This document shows positions 30,585 through 38,558 of a DNA stretch of 40,737 bases, piece by piece. The notes under the pieces were generated by a model. That model ran no database searches. It saw nothing but the letters and a program-made list of their open reading frames with translations, and was not told where the DNA came from. The translations under genes and the position numbers were made by a program. The stretch lies in contig CAZKFT010000018.1 in assembly GCA_964552205.1 (NCBI GenBank), positions 1-40,737 of the forward strand. The letters run 5' to 3'. The stretch comes from JAIVGZ01 sp964552205. GTDB lineage: Bacteria; Pseudomonadota; Gammaproteobacteria; Natronospirales; JAIVGZ01. How positions within the stretch are numbered: position 1 is the first letter of the stretch; every line of letters starts with the position of its first letter.

Positions 30585-32611
30585 GCAAGCTCTCCCCACC
30601 CGTCATGCGGTTTGAAGCGCTCGCCATGGCGTTCAGCGAGTCGTTCCATGCGGGCCAAAACGTCGGCCTTGCCGGCGGCTTGAATGTAATGCAGCGGGCC
30701 GCCAGTGAACGGTGCAAATCCGGTCCCAAAGATGACTCCGGCATCCACTAGGTCTGCATCGGCCACCACACCCTCATGCAGGCAGGCGACTGACTCATTC
30801 AACAAGGGCATGATGAGTCGGTCGGTGAGGTCGGTCGGACCTTGGTCCGATTTGGCCTTGTCCCTTACCGGCTTACCCTTCTTGTCATACTGGTAGAAAC
30901 CGCGTCCACTCTTGCGCCCCAGATGTCCGGCCTCGACCATCTCTTTGAGTTTCGGCGAAATCTGCAACCCGAAGGCGTCCGCGAATACCTTTGATACTGA
31001 CAGCGCAACATCCAAACCGACGGTGTCAGCAAGCTCAACAGGTCCCATGGGCATACCAAAATCGACGGCTGCCTTGTCGATGGCCTCCAGGGGCACGCCT
31101 TCTCCAGCAATCAACATGGCCTCCATCATGTAAGGCATGAGGATGCGGTTGACGAGGAACCCTGGCGCTGACTTTGCAGGCAGCGGAAGGCGATCAATGT
31201 GGCGACCGAACGCCAACGCTTGTTCCAAGGCCGTCGCGTCCGTGTCGTCCGTGTGCACCACCTCAAGCAAGGGCATTTTTGCGACAGGGTTGAAAAAGTG
31301 CAGTCCGACAAGTCGCGTCGGATCGGAAAGGTCGCGCGACAATTCCTCCAATCTGATGCTCGATGTATTGGTCGCGAGCAGGGCGCCAGGCTTCATCTTC
31401 TTTTCCAGCTCCGCGTAGAGCGCGCGTTTGGCTTCCGGGTTCTCGTAGATGGCCTCGATCACCACATCAGCCTGTGCCGCTCCGCGTCCTTCCACATCGG
31501 CAACCAGACGGTCCATGGCGGCCTGGACCAAGCGAGGCTCCTTGAGTTTGCCCGCGTAGAGTTTGGCCGCACGCTTAATAGCTGGTGCCACAAACTTCGG
31601 CTCGCGGTCTTGCAAGGTCACGGAGTAACCGCGTAGCGCACACCAGGCCGCGATGTCTCCACCCATGACTCCGGCACCGACTACATGGACATGCTTGAGA
31701 TCTAGTTTCGATTTCCGGCCCAGGCCTTTGAGTCGGTCCTGCAGCATGAACACACGCACGAGATTGCGTGCTGTTGCGCCAGTCATCAGCTGGGCAATGG
31801 ATTCGGCCTCCTTGATCATCATGACCGACAGGTCGTCGTAATGTTTGCGCCACAGGTCGATGATGGCGTAGGGCGCGGGGTAGTGTTTGCGCTTGGCCTT
31901 GCGGGCAACCTGTTTCTGCAACTGACCCGCGATGATTCCGCGCAGGAGCGGGCCAGACAGTAAGCGTTGCATGCGGGGCGCGCGCTTGATTGTCGGCGGG
32001 TCCAATGCAAGCTTCCGTGCCGCCCGTTCCAGATGGCGTTCAGGCACCACCATGTCCACCAATCCGATACGACGCGCCTGCTTCGCCCGCAAACTACGAC
32101 CTGTGAGCATCATGTCCATGGCCGGTAGCACGCCAACAAGCCGGATAGAACGAACCGTTCCTCCGAATCCCGGGTGAATGCCAAGTTTGACTTCAGGAAG
32201 CCCAAGCTGGGTCTTCGGGTCGTCCAACGCGATGCGGTACTTGCATGCGAGCGCCAACTCGAGACCACCACCCAAGGCGAAGCCATTGATCAACGCGATG
32301 GTCGGACAGGGGAGGGCCTCGAGACGATCAAGGACCTGCTGGCCACCGCGTATCATTTTCAAGGCGTCCTCTGGCCCACTGAGATCGGTGAACTCCTTGA
32401 TGTCAGCACCCGCGACGAAGCCGGTGGACTTCATCGAATGCACGATGACTGCCTTGGGCTTTGACTGTTCAAGCTCGGCGACACGATCATTGAGTTCGAC
32501 CATGACATCCCGGGACAGCACATTGGTACTGGCCCCCGGCTTGTCGAAACCAAGCCACGCAATGCCATCGTCATCGGTGCGTATATGCCAGTTGTTTTCG
32601 TTTGTCATCAT
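30581..32611 (-). CDS. 3-hydroxyacyl-CoA dehydrogenase / enoyl-CoA hydratase (FadJ-like)
   Basis: Bifunctional beta-oxidation enzyme of 676 residues. The N-terminal crotonase domain has catalytic E118 (GGGLELALACKYR) and E140 (GLPEVKLGIHPGFGGT). The NAD-binding domain has GAGVMG at 312-317, followed by the dehydrogenase with H438 (VGLHFFNPVAKMPLLEVV) and LGRKSGRGFYQYD. It is coupled to the thiolase by an ATGA overlap, giving the two-subunit fatty-acid oxidation unit. It resembles FadJ/FadB, but the subfamily cannot be fixed by eye. Confidence 0.93.
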   Translation of the reverse strand: MMTNENNWHIRTDDDGIAWLGFDKPGASTNVLSRDVMVELNDRVAELEQSKPKAVIVHSMKSTGFVAGADIKEFTDLSGPEDALKMIRGGQQVLDRLEALPCPTIALINGFALGGGLELALACKYRIALDDPKTQLGLPEVKLGIHPGFGGTVRSIRLVGVLPAMDMMLTGRSLRAKQARRIGLVDMVVPERHLERAARKLALDPPTIKRAPRMQRLLSGPLLRGIIAGQLQKQVARKAKRKHYPAPYAIIDLWRKHYDDLSVMMIKEAESIAQLMTGATARNLVRVFMLQDRLKGLGRKSKLDLKHVHVVGAGVMGGDIAAWCALRGYSVTLQDREPKFVAPAIKRAAKLYAGKLKEPRLVQAAMDRLVADVEGRGAAQADVVIEAIYENPEAKRALYAELEKKMKPGALLATNTSSIRLEELSRDLSDPTRLVGLHFFNPVAKMPLLEVVHTDDTDATALEQALAFGRHIDRLPLPAKSAPGFLVNRILMPYMMEAMLIAGEGVPLEAIDKAAVDFGMPMGPVELADTVGLDVALSVSKVFADAFGLQISPKLKEMVEAGHLGRKSGRGFYQYDKKGKPVRDKAKSDQGPTDLTDRLIMPLLNESVACLHEGVVADADLVDAGVIFGTGFAPFTGGPLHYIQAAGKADVLARMERLAERHGERFKPHDGWGELA

Positions 32612-33903
32612 TGACCTCTTTCAAGAAGCATGGCGCCACCTTGGCCGCCACCGATACAAAGCGTTGCAACGGCGTAACGGCCACCGGTACGTTTTAAAAC
32701 ATTGAGCGCGTGAAGTGCGACCCGCGAGCCACTGGCGCCAACCGGGTGGCCAATGGCCACTGCACCGCCGTCAATGTTGAGCTTGTCCTGATCGATACGA
32801 CCGAAGGCACCTTCCAGCCCGAGTTCGTCGCGGCAATAGTCCTCGCTCTCCAAAGCTGCCAAGCAGGCCAACACCTGGCCGGCGAACGCCTCGTTGATTT
32901 CCCAATAGTCGACGTCCCGGATGCCAAGTCCGTGCTTGCGCAAAACCTGGACGATGGCGTGGACCGGTCCGAGCCCCATCTGTGCCGGGTCCAGCGCTGC
33001 CCACTCACAGTCCACGACGCGTCCCAACGGCGTCAGCCCGTACTTGTCCACGGCCTCCTGCGAAGCCATCAGGGTCAAGGCAGCGCCGTCGGTGACCTGC
33101 GAGCTGTTGGCCGCAGTGACCAGACCCACATCGCGGTCGAAGAAAGGCTTCAATGTCCCGAGTTTGTCGACATTCGAATCCCGCCGTAGGCCATCATCCG
33201 ATTCGTGGAAGCTGCCATCAGCACCGTAGGTCGTGATTACTTCCTCAGCGAGATGCCCGGCATCGATGGCGGCTGCCAAACGCTCGTGACTTCGCACTGC
33301 GTACTCATCCATTTGCCGCCGGGTGATGCCGAACCGGTGGGAAATGATTTCGGCGGTTTGGCCCATCCCCAGTCCGACGATGGGGTCGGTCAGGCCCCGC
33401 AGCAAACCGATGACCGGCGCAAAAAAGCGTGGTCGGAGCTTGAGGAACAATTTCAGACGCTGCATCGGCGTCCTTGCACCCTGCAGGTCACCAAGCCAAT
33501 CCACCATCTCCGGGCCGTAAAGAATCGGGGCACGGCTCATGGCTTCCGTGCCGCCGGCGAGCACGAGATTGGAACGACCTGTCAGTATGTTCACGCGCGC
33601 GGAATCGAGCGCTTGCATGGCGGATGCGCAGTTGCGCATGACTGTCCAGCCCGGCACTTTCTTCCCGCAGCCCAGGCGCAGGGCAATGATGCGACCGATG
33701 TTTGCCTCATCCACGCTGGGCATGGCGCATCCGACAATGACTTCATCCAGCTGTTCTGGACGAATCGGGTTGCGGGTAAGCAATGACCGGCCAGCGGCCA
33801 CCGCCAAGTCGGACGCACTGAAAGGTCCGGGCTTACCGCGCGCCTTGAGGAAAGGGGTTCGAGTGCCGTCAACAATGTAGACCGGCGGGTTTTCTGTACT
33901 CAT
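32608..33903 (-). CDS. Acetyl-CoA C-acyltransferase (thiolase, FadI/FadA-like)
   Basis: Thiolase of 431 residues for the last step of beta-oxidation. The nucleophile is C92 (RNCASAMQAL). The other active-site elements are NEAFAGQ, H386 (GHPVGASG) and C416 (CIGGGQGGA). It lies 17 bases after the TetR gene and overlaps the FadJ-like gene by four bases. The length near 430 is closer to FadI than to FadA. An acetoacetyl-CoA-specific role cannot be excluded from sequence alone. Confidence 0.93.
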   Translation of the reverse strand: MSTENPPVYIVDGTRTPFLKARGKPGPFSASDLAVAAGRSLLTRNPIRPEQLDEVIVGCAMPSVDEANIGRIIALRLGCGKKVPGWTVMRNCASAMQALDSARVNILTGRSNLVLAGGTEAMSRAPILYGPEMVDWLGDLQGARTPMQRLKLFLKLRPRFFAPVIGLLRGLTDPIVGLGMGQTAEIISHRFGITRRQMDEYAVRSHERLAAAIDAGHLAEEVITTYGADGSFHESDDGLRRDSNVDKLGTLKPFFDRDVGLVTAANSSQVTDGAALTLMASQEAVDKYGLTPLGRVVDCEWAALDPAQMGLGPVHAIVQVLRKHGLGIRDVDYWEINEAFAGQVLACLAALESEDYCRDELGLEGAFGRIDQDKLNIDGGAVAIGHPVGASGSRVALHALNVLKRTGGRYAVATLCIGGGQGGAMLLERGQ

Positions 33904-33920
33904 AGGGACAACGACTCCTG

Positions 33921-34598
33921 TCAGGAAACTGCGCTTCGAGGCGCAGCGAAAGCGGTAGGTTCTGCTGCGGAGGCCTGGAATCCGGCTACCAGGAACGGTT
34001 CAAGACGCGCGAGAGTCAGCTCGACATCCTCGGTGTGCTCGCTACCGGCGATGAGTCTCAGAAGCTGGCTGTCGGCGATGGTGTATGCCGTTGCACCAAT
34101 CATGAAATGCAGGCGCCAATACAACTCCTCCCGGTCTAGGTCCGGTAGCGTTTGCGCCAAAGCTTTTGCGAACCGCTCGAGAACAACTTTGTAGTGCCCG
34201 CTGAAAAACCGCTCAAAGCGACTGGAGGTCTCTGTGTAACTCTGTCCCACCAGCCGTATGAACAGTGGCCCCCCAAGCTCTGGGTCACGACTGATGCGAA
34301 GCACTGGCTCGATGAACGCACGGATAATTTTCGACAAAGACACGGGCTTACCTTTCGCGGCGGCCTCCAGTTGATCGAGTCTGCGTAAGCGCTCGACATT
34401 CAGGGGCTCCAACCGGCGCGAATAGACCGCCTCAATCAGCGCATCCCGCGACCCGAAGTGGTAGTTCACCGCCGCCAGATTCACGTCCGCCTTGGCGGTG
34501 ATATGTCGTAGTGAGGTTGCCGCAATCCCCACATCAGCAAACAACGCCTCGGCTGCGGCGATTATGCGTTCTTTGGTATTTCCATTCCGGTCAGCCAT
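33921..34598 (-). CDS. TetR-family repressor, PsrA-like
   Basis: Regulator of 225 residues. The N-terminal TetR helix-turn-helix (about 8-55) contains ADVNLAAVNYHFGSRDALIEAV, nearly the segment found in PsrA, the Pseudomonas long-chain fatty acid sensor. The ligand-binding C-terminal domain follows. It heads the operon with thiolase, FadJ-like and thioesterase genes, and its promoter overlaps a PsrA-type operator (34613-34625). It probably represses this operon and is released by fatty acids or acyl-CoA. It is not given the symbol because the C-terminal domain was not compared in detail. Confidence 0.9.
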   Translation of the reverse strand: MADRNGNTKERIIAAAEALFADVGIAATSLRHITAKADVNLAAVNYHFGSRDALIEAVYSRRLEPLNVERLRRLDQLEAAAKGKPVSLSKIIRAFIEPVLRISRDPELGGPLFIRLVGQSYTETSSRFERFFSGHYKVVLERFAKALAQTLPDLDREELYWRLHFMIGATAYTIADSQLLRLIAGSEHTEDVELTLARLEPFLVAGFQASAAEPTAFAAPRSAVS

Positions 34599-34612
34599 AC
34601 GATTCCCCGTTT

Positions 34613-34625
34613 CAAACGGTGTTTA
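34613..34625 (-). promoter_or_regulatory. PsrA-type operator
   Basis: On the minus strand the site reads TAAAC-ACC-GTTTG. The known PsrA motif is G/C-AAAC-N2-4-GTTT-G/C, so it matches except for the outer T. It begins three bases after the -10 box and covers the predicted start of transcription, ending 14 bases before the repressor's start codon. That is a classical place for steric repression. Confidence 0.7.
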
Positions 34626-34626
34626 G

Positions 34627-34654
34627 AGGATAAGGACCGCGACCGCAGTGTCAA
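34627..34654 (-). promoter_or_regulatory. Sigma-70 type promoter of the beta-oxidation operon
   Basis: On the minus strand a perfect TTGACA (34654-34649), a 16-base spacer, and TATCCT (34632-34627). Transcription would begin near 34620, inside the operator. The -35 box starts four bases after the aminotransferase stop codon, so the promoter fills the short gap between the two genes. Confidence 0.72.
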
Positions 34655-34657
34655 GCG

Positions 34658-35815
34658 TCAATGCAGGGTCGAGGTGAGGGCGTTGACCACCCGATCAAGT
34701 GCGGATTCCGTTTGGTAGAAATGTGGACTGAATCGCAGAGAGGGCCCGCGGGCGGCGCACAAAACACCATGCCGTTCCTCCAACTCCGCCGCCACAGCAG
34801 CCAAGTTGCGTCCAGGGAGGTCGATACACACATTGCCGCTCAAATGAGCCCCCCTTAGGACGGATATCAGCTCCACCCCGGGAATCTCCGCGAGGCGGGC
34901 GGTCAACAAGCCCGAGTTCGCCAACACACGATTTTCAATTCGCGCGAAACCCACTTCCTGCAACAGGCTCAAAGTGGCCTCGAACCCCATGATTGCTGGC
35001 AGGTTGGCGGTTCCGGCCTCGAACCGCTGGGCCGAAGGCGCGATATCAGCCAAGGATCCCTTGAACTTCATGGGATCCGACACCGTATGCCAACCGTATG
35101 CCAGCGGCTGCAGCTCAGCCATCCGTTCCCGACGGATATACAGAAACCCGATACCAAACGGACTCATCAACCACTTGTGGGCACCACTGACAACAAAATC
35201 GGCCTGAACGATGCGATTGTCATACTGAAGCGCACCGACGGATTGGATGGCATCCACGCACAGAAGGATGTCGCGTTCGCGGCAAAGGCGACCAAGACGC
35301 TCAAGATCCATGCGCCACCCTGTCCCATACTGCACCGAGCTAACAGTCAGCAGCCGTGTGCGGGGATGGTCGCAGGCGGTTTCAAGCGCGTCCTCCGGTG
35401 TCTCACCGCTCGCAGGCGTGATCTGGACAAGCTCCACTCCTCTCGACGCCAACGCCTCCCAGGTAATCAGGTTCGAGATGAACTCCTCGGCTAACGCAAC
35501 AACGCGGTCGCCGGGCTTCCACTGCAGGCCTTGCGCAACCTGAGAGAGCCCTTCCGACGTGTTCTTGACCAGAGCGATCTGCTCGGAGGAGGGAGTGCCC
35601 AGCATGTCTGATATACGCTGCCGCAGGCGTTCCTCGGTCTCCATCCATGCAGCAAACTGACCGGCATAGCTTCGCTTGGTGTTGGTGAGCGCGAAGCGGG
35701 TCACCGCTTCTGCACATCTGGCCGGCCAGGGCGCAACCCCGGCATGGTTCATGTGCACGAGGTCATCGTCGAGGACGAACTCGCGTTGGAGGAGGGCGTC
35801 CAGGTCGCCTTTCAG
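34658..35815 (-). CDS. Class V aminotransferase (PLP), possible CTG start
   Basis: PLP enzyme of the cysteine desulfurase / isopenicillin N epimerase-like group. The PLP lysine is in SGAHKWLMSPFGIGFLY (K214 from the 35815 start). LLCVDAIQSVGAL holds the cofactor Asp. The substrate is not known. The first ATG/GTG/TTG in frame is GTG at 35758, but the 19 codons before it encode LLQREFVLDDDLVHMNHAG-like family sequence (counting into the 35758 start), so translation very likely starts upstream. CTG at 35815 overlaps the exchanger stop as CTGA, matching the coupled style here, and gives 385 residues. From 35758 the protein has 366 residues. Identity is sure; the start is not. Confidence 0.85.
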   Translation of the reverse strand: MKGDLDALLQREFVLDDDLVHMNHAGVAPWPARCAEAVTRFALTNTKRSYAGQFAAWMETEERLRQRISDMLGTPSSEQIALVKNTSEGLSQVAQGLQWKPGDRVVALAEEFISNLITWEALASRGVELVQITPASGETPEDALETACDHPRTRLLTVSSVQYGTGWRMDLERLGRLCRERDILLCVDAIQSVGALQYDNRIVQADFVVSGAHKWLMSPFGIGFLYIRRERMAELQPLAYGWHTVSDPMKFKGSLADIAPSAQRFEAGTANLPAIMGFEATLSLLQEVGFARIENRVLANSGLLTARLAEIPGVELISVLRGAHLSGNVCIDLPGRNLAAVAAELEERHGVLCAARGPSLRFSPHFYQTESALDRVVNALTSTLH

Positions 35816-36756
35816 GTGAACAACCAGGCCATGTAACCGGCGTACAAGAGCAGGAGCAGGGCTCCGTCCAAGCGGGACAATAGATAACCCTTCCTGAGCA
35901 TCGGGTATGCAATCGCCGCTATGCCGACCATCACTCCCAGATCTACCCAGGTCACCCCGCCTCGAGTCAGCGGAACCAAAACCGCTGCAAGGCCTAGCAC
36001 CGCCAAGATGTTGAACAGGTTTGAGCCAAGGGCGTTGCCGACCGCAATATCCCCTTCCTTCCTGAACGATGCCACGGCGGAAGTCGCCAGTTCCGGCAAG
36101 CTCGTTCCGACAGCAATCAATGTCAACGCAATGATGGCCTCGCTCAGTCCGGCGATGCGCGCCAGTTGCACTGCCGCCTCAACCAAGAGATGTGCACCGC
36201 CGACCAGCACCAACAGCCCAACAATCACCAGCAGAATGTATTGCCAAGTGGCACGTGTGGCAGGTGCCATGGCTTCTGCATATTCGGCTTGCACCTCCGG
36301 ATTCACCTCTGCTTTGGCGTCACGGAAGCTGATGATCAGGTAGATGACGAGGGCCACAAACAGAACTGAGCCCTCGAATCTGCCCAAAACATCATTTACC
36401 AGGAGCAGGCACAGCAGGACGGCCGCACCTATGCCCAAGGGCACTTCACGCCGGATTACCTGCGCCTGAACCTTGAGGGGCCGTATCAGCGCCGCAACCC
36501 CCAGTATCAACGCGAGGTTGGCGATATTCGATCCCACTACATTCCCGATGGCGATATCGCCTTTTCCTTGCATACCGGCCTTCAGACTGACCAGCAGCTC
36601 GGGCATGCTGGTACCGAAGGCCACGACCGTCAGGCCAATTAAAAGCGGGGTCATGCCGAGGCGCATTCCCATCACGGAAGCTCCTCGCACCAACCACTCG
36701 GCACCGAAGTAAAGTAGGGCCAAACCTAGGCCCAATTCCAATAGCGTGATAAGCAT
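35812..36756 (-). CDS. Calcium/sodium antiporter (CaCA family, YrbG-like)
   Basis: Inner-membrane cation exchanger of 314 residues with about ten membrane helices. The two inverted alpha repeats are clear: GTSMPELLVSLKAG with GDIAIGNVVGSNIAN in the first half, and GTSLPELATSAVASFRK with GDIAVGNALGSNLFN in the second. These contain the ion-binding Glu, Asn and Ser residues. It is preceded by an AT-rich promoter region and followed by the aminotransferase with a four-base stop overlap. Confidence 0.95.
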   Translation of the reverse strand: MLITLLELGLGLALLYFGAEWLVRGASVMGMRLGMTPLLIGLTVVAFGTSMPELLVSLKAGMQGKGDIAIGNVVGSNIANLALILGVAALIRPLKVQAQVIRREVPLGIGAAVLLCLLLVNDVLGRFEGSVLFVALVIYLIISFRDAKAEVNPEVQAEYAEAMAPATRATWQYILLVIVGLLVLVGGAHLLVEAAVQLARIAGLSEAIIALTLIAVGTSLPELATSAVASFRKEGDIAVGNALGSNLFNILAVLGLAAVLVPLTRGGVTWVDLGVMVGIAAIAYPMLRKGYLLSRLDGALLLLLYAGYMAWLFT

Positions 36757-36840
36757 TTAGTGTACTAATCCTATAAAATAGTAAGTTAGAGTATATATCT
36801 CGATTTATTCTAGGTTAACTTAAATCTCGTATAATGTATA
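36757..36840. other. AT-rich intergenic island
   Basis: The 84 bases between the MaoC-like gene and the exchanger are strongly AT-rich, unlike everything around them. They hold a good minus-strand promoter, a plus-strand TATAAT (36830-36835) with no plus-strand gene, a GTTAAC palindrome (36814-36819) and an imperfect inverted repeat from CTCGATTTA (36799-36807) to TAAATCTCG (36821-36829). No RNA gene or insertion remnant is recognised. Confidence 0.6.
36790..36818 (-). promoter_or_regulatory. Promoter of the exchanger gene
   Basis: On the minus strand TTAACC (36818-36813), a 17-base spacer, and TATACT (36795-36790), five of six matches to the -10 consensus. Transcription would start near 36783, leaving a leader of about 26 bases before the ATG at 36756. 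Confidence 0.55.
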
Positions 36841-37695
36841 TTATGTTAAGTCCCCAATAGTTGCGGTCAGAATCGGTCGGCCCCCATCCACTTTCCGGGA
36901 TTGGAGTGTCGTCACGCCACCCTCGCCCGTGGCCGCCATCACCGAGACCTCTCCAGGCAAATACAACGGGCTACTGAACTCGCATTGGACATGCGCCGCA
37001 TACGCGAGTTCTGCTTCCGCCAGCGTTCTTGCCAGGGTCCACATACCATGGGCCACTGCCCGGGGAAATCCGAACAGACGAGCGCCTAACCAGCCGAGGT
37101 GGATCGGGTTCCAGTCACCTGACGCGTATGCATACCGCCGAGCGTGTGCAGCTTTGGCGACGAAGCCGCCCACCCGTCTCCATTCCTGGGGTCCGTCCGT
37201 CGAAGGTTCTGACTGCCCCTGCTGTCGCGGGCGTTGGCGCGACCGCGACTCTCTTGAGAGCACTTTACTCGCACATTTCCACAATATTTGGCCATCCAGA
37301 TCAGCCAAGACCAGTTCCATCACGAATTCGATACCCCGCGTGGTTTTCAAATGGTGCTTGACGCTGCAGGTGGCCCGGTATGGCTTGTCCGTTGCCAAAA
37401 CACCGTGACTGGTGATGTTCACGGCAAGATGCACCATTCCTACAGGGCGCAACGGCCAATCACGATGGGTCAACAGGGCCATTTGGAGAGGGAACATGAA
37501 AGAGAATGGGTAAGCTATTGGTATTCCGTATTTTTCTGTTTCCGTTGCATCACAATAGGACGCGACTTTGCCTGGCCTGATTTGGACCTCAGGCACCGTC
37601 AGCGTCAGCGCCGACAGATCCTTGGGCGCCCGCGGGAGAATGCCTTTGAAATAGCTCGGTCCGAGCGTCGGCATTTTGCGCAGCTCCGTGATCAT
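36841..37695 (-). CDS. MaoC-like (R)-specific hydratase, double hotdog
   Basis: Protein of 284 residues with a degenerate N-terminal hotdog (about 20-150) and a C-terminal MaoC hotdog (about 180-284). The hydratase-2 motif is intact: YASGDWNPIHLGWLGA with D194, N196 and H199. It should hydrate or dehydrate enoyl-CoA thioesters; the chain length and pathway are unknown. It overlaps the DUF6279 lipoprotein gene by ATGA, so it is the tail of the ccm transcript rather than part of the beta-oxidation operon. Confidence 0.88.
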   Translation of the reverse strand: MITELRKMPTLGPSYFKGILPRAPKDLSALTLTVPEVQIRPGKVASYCDATETEKYGIPIAYPFSFMFPLQMALLTHRDWPLRPVGMVHLAVNITSHGVLATDKPYRATCSVKHHLKTTRGIEFVMELVLADLDGQILWKCASKVLSRESRSRQRPRQQGQSEPSTDGPQEWRRVGGFVAKAAHARRYAYASGDWNPIHLGWLGARLFGFPRAVAHGMWTLARTLAEAELAYAAHVQCEFSSPLYLPGEVSVMAATGEGGVTTLQSRKVDGGRPILTATIGDLT

Positions 37696-38558
37696 TCCGT
37701 CACCCCGGCCAGTCTGGCCACATCACTCCTGTACGCTTCTACCCGCCTAGCAACACGATTTCTTTGTCGAGTACTGAGCAATCCATCTATGGTCAGCACA
37801 GTATCCATGAACTGGTCGCGACGCGCTTCGGCTTCCGCGGTGCGCTCGTTGTCTGGTTGCGCTGGGCTGACCCACCATGCCACCAGCAGGTCCTGAGCCC
37901 GCCCGGCGTCACCCTGAGCAGATGCTTCAAGGTACTGCTGAATCCTCGTCCGCCGCCGATCGATGAAATCGTCATCGGACGAAGGCGGTTGCCACGGCAC
38001 GATATCGCGGATGCTGGCCCGTTGGTTCGCATCCAGGCGCCCTGCCCATCCCTCGACCCTCTTGATGATGGCGTTCGCGTACTCCCGTTGTAGCGCCTCC
38101 CCTTCTCCACGTGCATATCGTTGACGGCGATCCTCTCTGTCCTGGATTCTCTCCTCCAAATCGTCGTGCAAGCGACTTTCGAAGTGAGCGAGCTGTTCAG
38201 GTGAGAGATTGGCGGTCAGCGCGGCGATGTCGGGTATGACCCGTTCCGCGAGCGCGATGTAACGCCCGTATGCCACCTCGGCCAGCCAATCAATATCGTT
38301 TACCTCAAGGCCTCTCTCATACCTTGCCTTGAATTCCCCCAGAATGAGGTAGTACTCCGGCAGTTCGGATTGCCGATGCCAAGCCATGTGCTCGCGAAAC
38401 CTGACACGCAGCCAGTCCCGTTGATCCCGCTCCAGATCGAGGTAGCGGTTCGCATATACACCCACGAACCAGTCGGCATTGTTGTAGCCGAAACGCGTTG
38501 CACTACAGGCGGAGACCAACAGCGCCAACACCAGGATGGTCATCAGGCGTAGCCTCAT
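37692..38558 (-). CDS. DUF6279-type lipoprotein
   Basis: Predicted lipoprotein of 288 residues. The signal ends in the lipobox VSAC with C18 lipidated. The start of the mature part has GYNNADWFVGVYANRYLDL, characteristic of the DUF6279 family. The rest is a highly charged, helical protein rich in Arg, Glu and Asp. It is probably an envelope protein in the periplasm or outer membrane. The function is unknown. It overlaps ccmI before and the MaoC gene after by four bases each. Confidence 0.85.
   Translation of the reverse strand: MRLRLMTILVLALLVSACSATRFGYNNADWFVGVYANRYLDLERDQRDWLRVRFREHMAWHRQSELPEYYLILGEFKARYERGLEVNDIDWLAEVAYGRYIALAERVIPDIAALTANLSPEQLAHFESRLHDDLEERIQDREDRRQRYARGEGEALQREYANAIIKRVEGWAGRLDANQRASIRDIVPWQPPSSDDDFIDRRRTRIQQYLEASAQGDAGRAQDLLVAWWVSPAQPDNERTAEAEARRDQFMDTVLTIDGLLSTRQRNRVARRVEAYRSDVARLAGVTE

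Noticed and set aside
36830..36835. Plus-strand TATAAT as a gene promoter
   Set aside because: No plus-strand gene lies downstream; it points into the antisense of the MaoC gene. Kept only as part of the AT-rich island finding.
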